Shown here: positions 9,701-13,220 of the stretch, piece by piece | Layout: each line of letters starts with the position of its first letter | Position numbering within the stretch: the first letter of the stretch is position 1 | From: Cephalothrix simula | Taxonomy: Eukaryota > Nemertea > Palaeonemertea > Archinemertea > Cephalotrichidae | NCBI GenBank assembly: GCA_035591015.1 | Contig: JAXIUW010137781.1 | Span: forward strand, 1 to 13,220 | Length of the DNA: 13,220 nt | Reading direction: 5' to 3' | Translations under genes and position numbers: made by a program | The notes under the pieces: generated by a model | The model's input: only the letters and a program-made list of their open reading frames with translations | What the model was told of the DNA's origin: nothing | Databases searched by the model: none

Positions 9701-12151
9701 AAAGCAGAAGTTGCATTTAAACTTAAAAATAGGAGAAATTAGTTTTCATTAATATAGTTTATTCTGACACAATATTCATAAATGTATAGTGGGTAAAATA
9801 TATGTGATTGTGAGTGTAGAATGAATGAAGGCGATTGGATAAATGATAGATTAAAAGAAAAACCGATTCAAACTTAATATTATATCCCTTATAGATATTA
9901 TTCTCTAAAGACTAAAGTACATGCAAAACACCGCTTATATTCCCACTTTAACAATAAAAAAGCTGAGAATAGTTATGGCTTATGTTGGTATTGAACTTTC
10001 TAAAATAAAACAGATAAATAAGTCACTGATAAGTAACTAACGATTAACTAACGTCATATTGTAATTAAAAGCAATTATAGTTAAATCATTCATTTTAAAA
10101 TTTCACTGAGGTTGATTTCATTTTATGAATATACTTTATTTTATAGAGCAAAACTTAATTGGGATGAAAACAATGTAACGAAAATATGTGTGACGTTCTT
10201 CTAATTTTTGCTTTAGAAATAGAATCTGATTGATTTGATGGTAATCCAAACATAGAAATTTTTTCACTGAAGTAACTTTTTATATTTTGATATGATATTT
10301 ATTAAATATCTAAAACCTATATTCACCTATATGATACTGTACTGTGTTGCCATTTTTATCTTAGTTCCCATTCGCTTGGCTAGAGGGCAATATGCATTAC
10401 AGGCTAATATGGCCCGCTAGCAAATATTAACGACAGCCAATATTTAGGACTTTTTCACCGTTAATCTTTAGAAAACAATACTATTTAGTACTATCATCAT
10501 TAAGTTTCGTTTGAATTCATAACATCAAACTTATCACAAATACTTAAATTTAGTACAATGTGAAAGACTTTATACAAATTTACTTAATTTCAGTTGATCA
10601 TGATGAAGACCCTCAAGAAACCAAAACCCTTCTTGTTAATGAATCCACTATTAATAACATGGAAGAGAGTACTGAACCTTCTTCAGATTTAATTTCTTCA
10701 AGTGTTAGTCAATTTAGTTTGTGCCAAAGTAATATAAGTAATGCAGATACTTCGATGGATATGATGGGTAAATTACTTTCTCACCATTATTTTCCCTGTA
10801 ATTCTATCACTAGTAATAAATTCAGTGTACAATGTATATTGTGTACATTGCAGTATCAATGCATTCAATTAACAACATGCCAATTATTCAGAATTCAACC
10901 AACGACCCATTTACAAAAAGCAGGTAACGTAAAAACTTTTTTGAAGAACTTATATTACATTTTTCACTACCAATGTTAATAAAAGTATTTTATGTTCTTA
11001 TTTATCTAATATTAGATCTAGTGGTTACCTGTCACTAAACGATGAGCCGACCAGTGGAAGACCAGCATTGCAAGATCTTGTAGGGCCTGGGCAGATGGTT
11101 GTATCAGATATATTCAGGGCTGTACAAGCTGGAAGATCGGGTAAGGTTTAAACTCCAATTCAGGCAAACTCTTCCTCGAGGTATCTCAATACAAGAAATA
11201 TGCAAACATCATTCATTATTTTCAGCTGAAGATGCTCTAGCAGACTGGAATGCTGGTGAGGTGTTGCTGCATATTCATTATGACACATCTATAGAAGCAT
11301 TGGACCTAAACGTAGTTCAGTGCCGTAAGATTCTGTATTTACAGTCAATGAAAGATTGTGTTCAAGGTAAAAATAAAGAGTTTTTTATTTTGAGTTTTAC
11401 AAGAGGCACTGTGTTTAGATCATTTGGAACAACAATGTCTTTTAAGATTCTTTTAAAATCCTGACCCTTGGGAAAGTGTACATAATGGGTCCCTGCTGAT
11501 TGAACCAAATATCAGGGATGGTGATCCAAGAAATGTATTCGACCCTTTCTGATTGCAATATGTGAGTGGTTTTCCGAGAGGGTAAAATTTTAGAATTTAA
11601 TGAATTTTAAAGTACATTTATTGCCACTGCATCGGCGTTAGAGGGTCATTGTCAGGTAGCTTAATGCCTACCACTGTATAAAAACAAATAGGTTCAAGAA
11701 ACTATCCTCTACCGCAATGTATGCTGCGCGGTTTCTATTACTGTACTATACCTGATACGAAACAGAGATTATATTTCTCTATTATAAATTATCGTAACAG
11801 TCTTTTTTTATTACTTTTGTAGGATTATTCATAAAAGTAACACTACTTGACGCTGAGAGAAACAGAGTAAAATGTAAAAAAAGAAAAAGTCGTACTCAAA
11901 AAGTAGCAATGGAACCATTATTTCAGGAGATATTCTCATATAAAGGAATGGGACAAAATTGTTTATTGAAAGTTACATTATGGGCTGAAGGCAAATTTCT
12001 TGCTGCAAATAAGATCATAGGAGATGCCCAAATACAATTAGATAAATTAGAACCGTCGTCAGACACCAGCGACGTCATTGACATAACAACATGGTATAAA
12101 CTTATAGTGCCTTCAGTTGAATGCATGCTTGCAAGAGGAGTTGGCGTGTAA
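575..12151 (+). CDS. PCLO: Piccolo/Fife-like presynaptic active-zone scaffold, C-terminal part (16 exons, 5' partial)
   Basis: Spliced gene: join of 575-717, 801-921, 1532-1657, 1804-1912, 1993-2126, 2227-2468, 3803-3853, 4127-4257, 4822-5006, 5115-5371, 7177-7249, 10594-10767, 10854-10923, 11016-11140, 11226-11366, 11823-12151. All junctions are AG/GT with matching phases, giving 802 residues plus TAA. Domains: PDZ 68-166, C2A 303-427, C2B 655-793. Family knowledge: Piccolo and its fly relative Fife organise the cytomatrix of the presynaptic active zone and help cluster synaptic vesicles near calcium channels; their C2 domains contact membranes and partners. Piccolo/Fife is favoured over RIM by [41 protein letters not shown], and an end only nine residues after the C2B. 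RIM proteins are the alternative. The zinc-finger N-terminus is not in the window, so the start codon is not seen. Odd points: partly lost C2A calcium ligands and an Arg/Asp block between the C2 domains. Confidence 0.85.
801..921 (+). CDS. PCLO: Exon 2: basic linker and first PDZ strand
   Basis: Acceptor TAAATTCTAG ends at 800; donor GCAG|GTAAAA at 922. Phase 0 in, phase 1 out, 40 codons plus one base. It begins [16 protein letters not shown], a Pro/Lys-rich stretch, and continues [12 protein letters not shown], which corresponds to the first beta strand of Piccolo/RIM-type PDZ domains (R-I-x-L-T). The carboxylate-binding loop follows in exon 3. Confidence 0.85.
922..1531 (+). other. Intron 2 (610 bp)
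   Basis: It splits the PDZ domain between its first strand and the binding loop. An open stretch at 1146-1373 has a hydrophobic reading but no fitting splice phases or recognised similarity. No repeats noted. Confidence 0.8.
1532..1657 (+). CDS. PCLO: Exon 3: PDZ domain, first half
   Basis: Acceptor TTTTAAAG ends at 1531; donor GAAG|GTATTT at 1658; phase 1 to 1; 42 codons. It encodes residues 88-129: [15 protein letters not shown], then [15 protein letters not shown] and GELQEG. ALGL fills the place of the GLGF carboxylate-binding loop, with Ala for the first Gly. GGK.IPG and PGG.A are the features closest to Piccolo. In vertebrates this PDZ binds partners such as cAMP-GEFII; no partner can be read from the sequence here. 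Confidence 0.92.
1804..1912 (+). CDS. PCLO: Exon 4: PDZ domain, second half
   Basis: Acceptor TTAATTATAG ends at 1803; donor CGTCC|GTAAGT at 1913; phase 1 to 2. It encodes [19 protein letters not shown], then [17 protein letters not shown]. The D.(I/V)LEWN strand, the LTGK(S/T)YEEVQ helix and the closing E.(V/I)VR strand are typical of this PDZ family. The split of one PDZ over two exons with phase 1 between them is clean, with no indel against the expected fold. Confidence 0.93.
1993..2126 (+). CDS. PCLO: Exon 5: Ser/Thr-rich linker after PDZ
   Basis: Acceptor TATTTTCCAG ends at 1992; donor TACG|GTAAGA at 2127; phase 2 to 1. It encodes a low-complexity stretch ([17 protein letters not shown]) followed by an acidic segment with [18 protein letters not shown]. 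The two tyrosines sit in acidic surroundings, which could be phosphorylation sites; that is inference. No domain is recognised. Confidence 0.88.
2227..2468 (+). CDS. PCLO: Exon 6: conserved GVDP segment and Ser-Pro-rich linker
   Basis: Acceptor CTATGCAG ends at 2226; donor AAG|GTTGGA at 2469; phase 1 to 0; 81 codons. It opens with [18 protein letters not shown], which resembles the GVDPxxLAAxL segment that follows the Piccolo PDZ, then has many S-P sites ([19 protein letters not shown]), a QQQQ run and a basic end ([11 protein letters not shown]). The S-P sites could be targets of proline-directed kinases (inference). The donor lacks the usual A at +3 and is the weakest of the gene; reading through it adds 12 codons before TGA at 2505-2507. 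Confidence 0.88.
2630..2889 (+). repeat. Minisatellite with 32-bp then 24-bp units
   Basis: Units start with AAGCAAGTTGTAAAAATTCT. Four consecutive units of 32 bp begin at 2630, 2662, 2694 and 2726. One of 26 bp begins at 2758, then units of 24 bp at 2784, 2808, 2832 and 2856, and a partial one at 2880. The 32-bp form equals the 24-bp form plus a tandem duplication of the 8-mer AAAATTCT. A copy of the 2856-2892 end recurs at 2991-3027 with a few changes. Confidence 0.92.
2991..3027 (+). repeat. Displaced copy of the minisatellite end
   Basis: It matches 2856-2892 (AAGCAATATGTAAGAATT, then AAAAGCAGGTTAGAT) with only a few differences in the middle. It lies about 100 bases beyond the main array. 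Confidence 0.85.
3287..3355. repeat. Fold-back element, 25-bp arms
   Basis: Arms 3287-3311 and 3331-3355 are reverse complements with two mismatches (GGACAACTAAAAAAAT core). The 19-base loop holds its own small hairpin, GGTGC..GCACC. It is probably a small MITE-like insertion; no target duplication is clear. Confidence 0.85.
3803..3853 (+). CDS. PCLO: Exon 7: 51-bp exon leading into C2A
   Basis: Acceptor TATATTTCAG ends at 3802; donor CAG|GTACGA at 3854; phase 0 to 0; 17 codons encoding [17 protein letters not shown]. The final GDIQ aligns with the G(E/D)IQL first strand of Piccolo C2A, and the next exon continues IQLDYDD. The exon is in-frame and could be skipped without a frameshift, but that would remove the start of the C2 fold. 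Confidence 0.85.
4013..4086. repeat. Fold-back element, 12-bp arms
   Basis: ATGAATTTTCAA at 4013-4024 and TTGAAAATTCAT at 4075-4086 are perfect reverse complements. The interior contains GAGC and GCTC around AGCGCT. It lies in intron 7, 40 bases before the exon 8 acceptor. Confidence 0.65.
4127..4257 (+). CDS. PCLO: Exon 8: C2A, strands 1-3 and calcium loop 1
   Basis: Acceptor ATTTTTTCAG ends at 4126; donor GAGG|GTAATG at 4258; phase 0 to 2. It encodes residues 309-352, including [15 protein letters not shown] and [18 protein letters not shown] replaces the canonical (S)DPYVK, so the second loop-1 aspartate is Asn340; Asp334 aligns with the first. LLPGRG is as in Piccolo. The exon ends exactly after PGRG, the site of a variable insert in vertebrate Piccolo C2A. 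Confidence 0.92.
4358..4377. repeat. TA dinucleotide microsatellite
   Basis: Ten uninterrupted TA units immediately follow a G+C-rich block (GTCCCCGGGGGAC at 4345-4357). Confidence 0.95.
4591..4720. repeat. G+C-rich patch, possible dispersed repeat
   Basis: It is much richer in G+C than the window. It begins near CCCTGGGGATCGGGGC and ends near GGCCCCATCTGTGGGGAC, whose complement partly resembles the beginning. The composition and the loose inverted ends suggest an inserted repeat; no coding content is supported. Confidence 0.4.
4822..5006 (+). CDS. PCLO: Exon 9: C2A core strands and calcium loop 3
   Basis: Acceptor TTGTTACAG ends at 4821; donor GCAG|GTAACA at 5007; phase 2 to 1; residues 352-413. 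Recognisable parts are the basic strand [18 protein letters not shown], the strand [12 protein letters not shown] and [11 protein letters not shown]. The loop-3 positions that are aspartates in calcium-binding C2 domains read Asn395, Glu397 and Asp403. The fold looks intact. Confidence 0.94.
5115..5371 (+). CDS. PCLO: Exon 10: end of C2A and Arg/Asp/Glu-repeat linker
   Basis: Acceptor CCTTTCAG ends at 5114; donor AAT|GTAAGT at 5372, a full consensus donor; phase 1 to 0; residues 414-499. It closes C2A with RPHWYPL (423-427), then has a Ser-rich stretch ([16 protein letters not shown]). Residues about 456-486 are almost only Arg alternating with Asp, Glu and Gln (for example [15 protein letters not shown]). 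A short basic tail [13 protein letters not shown] follows. The charged block resembles RD/RE repeats of RNA-processing proteins but sits here in a synaptic scaffold linker. Confidence 0.93.
5633..5728. repeat. Fold-back element, 22-26-bp arms
   Basis: Left arm 5633-5658 (ATTAAAGTTCAACAGCTA..AGAT) and right arm 5707-5728 are reverse complements, except that the left arm carries an extra GCTA, a 4-base duplication. The loop is 48 bases. Probably a small MITE-like element in intron 10. Confidence 0.85.
6074..6152. repeat. Fold-back element, 14-bp perfect arms
   Basis: ATGAAGGGTATGGA at 6074-6087 and TCCATACCCTTCAT at 6139-6152 are perfect reverse complements with a 51-base loop. It lies about 95 bases upstream of the candidate cassette exon. 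Confidence 0.8.
6247..6354 (+). other. Candidate in-frame cassette exon in intron 10
   Basis: A 108-base open stretch starts after a good acceptor (GATATTTCAG, ending 6246) and ends before a good donor (GCT|GTAAGG at 6355). It is phase 0 at both ends, exactly what the gap between exons 10 and 11 needs, and richer in G+C than the intron around it. It would add 36 residues, including [19 protein letters not shown] and [10 protein letters not shown]. The first half resembles the start of GRAM domains (aromatic, then LP.(D/E)E, then YFS), which Piccolo does not have. It may be a real alternative exon, a captured fragment of another gene, or chance. Confidence 0.35.
7177..7249 (+). CDS. PCLO: Exon 11: short linker exon
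   Basis: Acceptor TTATTTTCAG ends at 7176; donor GAAA|GTAAGT at 7250; phase 0 to 1; encodes [18 protein letters not shown] then DVCERE. Phase 0 entry matches exon 10 and phase 1 exit matches exon 12, so the 73-base length is required by the frame. No domain. It lies between two very large introns. Confidence 0.82.
8848..9295. mobile_element. Non-autonomous DNA transposon (MITE-like) with 7-bp target duplication
   Basis: The element body is 8855-9288 (434 bp). The ends are CAGGGGGAGC (8855-8864) and GCTCCCCCTG (9279-9288); the inverted repeat extends to about 17 bp with one mismatch. It is flanked by identical CTTTTTG at 8848-8854 and 9289-9295. The interior is rich in CACTTTT-type motifs, has no transposase, and contains a perfect hairpin. 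CAGGG..CCCTG ends are common in hAT-type elements, but those usually make 8-bp duplications, so the superfamily stays open. Confidence 0.85.
9109..9186. repeat. Perfect 27-bp-arm hairpin inside the MITE
   Basis: Arms 9109-9135 and 9160-9186 (TCGCGAGGTGATAATTATTT outward end) are perfect reverse complements around a 24-base loop. The outer end TCGCGA is itself palindromic. Either it is the structural core of the 434-bp element or a second, smaller element nested in it. Confidence 0.93.
10376..10424. repeat. Imperfect hairpin in intron 11
   Basis: Arms 10376-10393 and 10407-10424 pair at 15 of 18 positions (GCTAG and GGGC blocks plus ATAT) around a 13-base loop. It is too short for a typical microRNA precursor; likely a relic fold-back. 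Confidence 0.6.
10594..10767 (+). CDS. PCLO: Exon 12: acidic and Ser-rich linker
   Basis: Acceptor TTAATTTCAG ends at 10593; donor GATGG|GTAAAT at 10768; phase 1 to 1; 58 codons. It encodes [19 protein letters not shown], then an acidic, Ser-rich region with [12 protein letters not shown] and DTSMDMM. No domain. Being a multiple of three, it could be skipped as a unit. Confidence 0.85.
10854..10923 (+). CDS. PCLO: Exon 13: 70-bp linker exon
   Basis: Acceptor ACATTGCAG ends at 10853; donor AGCAG|GTAACG at 10924; phase 1 to 2; encodes [19 protein letters not shown] and TKS. The acceptor was chosen because only a length of 1 mod 3 connects exon 12 (phase 1) to exon 14 (phase 2). A nearer AG at 10890-10891 would give 32 bases and break the frame. 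The upstream tract is poor in pyrimidines, so this exon is a little less certain than the others. Confidence 0.75.
11016..11140 (+). CDS. PCLO: Exon 14: linker before C2B
   Basis: Acceptor TAATATTAG ends at 11015; donor TCGG|GTAAGG at 11141; phase 2 to 1. It encodes [18 protein letters not shown], then [30 protein letters not shown] resembles the Ser/Gly-rich GSGYSVDSEG stretch upstream of Piccolo C2B. It has no separate domain; the hydrophobic VVSDIFRAV could form a helix. Confidence 0.85.
11226..11366 (+). CDS. PCLO: Exon 15: start of C2B
   Basis: Acceptor TTATTTTCAG ends at 11225; donor CAAG|GTAAAA at 11367; phase 1 to 1; residues 647-693. It encodes [10 protein letters not shown], then [21 protein letters not shown](V/I) followed by a (V/I)x(L/V)QCR.I strand is the start of Piccolo C2B. 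The loop-1 aspartates of a calcium-binding C2 are absent. Confidence 0.88.
11367..11822 (+). other. Intron 15 (456 bp)
   Basis: It splits C2B after loop 1. Around 11625-11740 there is a more G+C-balanced patch with a weak imperfect inverted repeat (near GCGTTAGAGG and CCTCTACCGC). It could be an old repeat copy; I cannot classify it. Confidence 0.7.
11823..12151 (+). CDS. PCLO: Exon 16: C2B core and stop codon
   Basis: Acceptor CTTTTGTAG ends at 11822; phase 1 in; stop TAA at 12149-12151. Residues 694-802: [20 protein letters not shown] begins a polybasic strand ([11 protein letters not shown]), then [40 protein letters not shown] and TWYKLIVP. The basic strand is the usual phosphoinositide-contact surface of C2 domains (family knowledge). 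GLFIK stands where calcium-binding C2 domains have DPYVK. An extra acidic/Ser segment (about 770-781) precedes TWYKL. The tail after C2B is only nine residues (ending RGVGV), as short as in Piccolo and unlike RIM. Confidence 0.93.
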
Positions 12152-12322
12152 CCACATGATTTATCACTGTATTACTGTATTGTCCAATGCTTACTGTTAT
12201 ATTCTAATAAGGTTCGAATTATAGATGTAATTTTACTAATTTATTTGACCTATACTATATTTTAGTATAACTCATATATCATGAATTCTGATTATATGTC
12301 AAAGTGGGAAAATGTCTAAAAC

Positions 12323-12328
12323 AATAAA
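12323..12328 (+). promoter_or_regulatory. Likely polyadenylation signal AATAAA
   Basis: The first AATAAA after the stop codon, 172 bases downstream, giving a 3' UTR of about 190-200 bases. A later AATAAA (13186-13191) is an alternative. Confidence 0.55.
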
Positions 12329-12642
12329 TATTATATCCATCAAGAATCATTAAGAAACGCCATTCTTCCCCTAAAGACATGAAACTCTCCCTCAATATAT
12401 TCCTGACATTTCGATTCTTGAAGGATGGGGTAGGATAAGATCTTTCGGGACAGGAGATTTTTAGTCGTTGAAAAGAATACCACCTTTTTAAGATATCTGT
12501 TTATTCGCTTTATCAAAGTAGAAAAGGTCAAAGGCTTAAAATGAACCATCTAGAAACAGACATCTCTCCCCAAAATTACCTCTGTCAACCTCAAAAATGT
12601 GTGGCAATCTGTAAAAACCTCACTTCCCGCCCGCTGAATTTT

Positions 12643-12673
12643 CGACGTAAACATGACGTAAATTATGACGTCA
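12643..12673. promoter_or_regulatory. Three phased GACGT motifs including a full CRE palindrome
   Basis: CGACGTAA, TGACGTAA and TGACGTCA occur with their GACGT cores at 12644, 12655 and 12667, that is 11 and 12 bases apart. TGACGTCA is the consensus site of CREB/ATF factors. Whether it is used here is unknown. Confidence 0.3.
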
Positions 12674-13220
12674 TAAGTTAAATCTATCATCTTTTGAGTG
12701 GAAAAACGGTGCAAAAATACATGATATCATTTCTGATCATCAAAATCAATTTTTTCCTTTTTGTTCAAAGAGATATCTAACGCCCAAAAATGATTGTGTT
12801 TATGGGTTTTAGGTGGTTTCTACAACTTAATTTTTCCCCTTTAAGGGATAGCATTTGCGTGAAAGACTCATCACATTTAATTGATCTCTCCTAAGAAAAA
12901 ATGCGTATGAGGAAAAGTTTCCATTATTGGCGAGAAAAAAGTATTTAGGACGATTTCCCCATCTTGAGGGAGAAATTATAAATTTTGTGGGTGGTCTCCT
13001 GATTGATCATTTATTATGCCTTAACCTTTTTCTAAACAAACGATAAGGCGAAATGGCAATTCAAAGTTTGATTAGTATAAGACGTAATATAGCTTATTCA
13101 AAACGTTGTGTCAATTCCACGGGGAACTAAGTACAGGTATATAGAGGTTAAAAGGGACCTGGTGGGTAAAAGGGCACTTTTACTAAATAAAATTTATTTA
13201 AAGAAGGATTAAGATTTGGT

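Larger units (their letters stand above)
7250..10593 (+). other. Intron 11 (3344 bp), largest intron
   Basis: The stretch 7260-8847 is A+T-rich with no recognised feature. A 434-bp transposon-like insertion sits at 8855-9288, and an 18-bp-arm imperfect hairpin at 10376-10424. No stretch with suitable phases stands out as an exon, although a very small exon could be missed by eye. Confidence 0.7.
12152..13220 (+). other. 3' UTR and downstream flank
   Basis: From the stop to about 12345 is A+T-rich UTR. Beyond, to the window end, there is no supported gene: stop codons are frequent and no splice-consistent open reading is seen. A cluster of TGACGT-type motifs lies at 12643-12673. The sequence 12350-13050 looks like a possible old repeat (TCTCCCTCAA near 12390 and TTGAGGGAGA near 12965 are inverted), but this is weak. 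Confidence 0.55.

Noticed and set aside
10889-10923. Shorter exon 13 starting at 10892
   Set aside because: 32 bases would put exon 14 out of frame; the acceptor at 10853 restores it.
575-12151. Assignment to RIM (RIMS)
   Set aside because: My first reading, from domain order alone; the PDZ, post-PDZ, C2A and C2B sequence details and short C-terminus fit Piccolo/Fife better.

Overview
The window is animal nuclear DNA. It is strongly A+T-rich and carries one spliced protein gene on the + strand, with GT..AG introns and the exon/intron texture of a compact invertebrate genome: ten of fifteen introns are under 300 bases. I find no prokaryotic genes, rRNA, tRNA, CRISPR array or intact transposase. 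My best guess for the source is a tunicate such as Ciona or another small-genome invertebrate. That guess rests only on intron size, base composition and the divergence of the protein, so it is weak.

The gene is the 3' (C-terminal) part of a presynaptic active-zone scaffold of the Piccolo/Fife type, in the wider RIM superfamily. Sixteen exons (575-12151) join in a single frame with every splice phase matching. They encode 802 residues of the C-terminal part, ending at TAA 12149-12151. The order is a basic linker, a PDZ domain (about 68-166), a Ser/Thr/Pro-rich linker, C2A (about 303-427), an Arg/Asp/Glu-repeat and Ser-rich linker (about 428-645), C2B (about 655-793), and a short tail. The N-terminal zinc-finger part would lie upstream of base 1. 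Piccolo/Fife rather than RIM proper is indicated by GGKRIPG and PGGAAD in the PDZ, the [11 protein letters not shown] segment after it, LLPGRG, LEVTV and HWYPL in C2A, VVQCRKI and GKF..(I/L)IG in C2B, and a protein end shortly after C2B.

Layout: 1-574 upstream intron; 575-2468 exons 1-6 (basic linker, PDZ, SP-rich linker); 2469-3802 a large intron with a 24/32-bp tandem array and a fold-back; 3803-5371 exons 7-10 (C2A and the charged repeat); 5372-7176 an intron with two fold-backs and one candidate in-frame extra exon; 7177-7249 exon 11; 7250-10593 the largest intron, with a 434-bp non-autonomous DNA transposon bounded by a 7-bp target duplication and holding a perfect 27-bp hairpin; 10594-12151 exons 12-16 (Ser-rich linker, C2B, stop); 12152-13220 the 3' UTR with an AATAAA and then A+T-rich flank.

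Points most worth checking are the loss of three of the five expected calcium-ligand aspartates in C2A, the intron lying exactly where vertebrate Piccolo C2A is alternatively spliced, the candidate cassette exon in intron 10, and the unusually dense set of fold-back elements in the introns. I did not find a clearly novel multi-gene system here.
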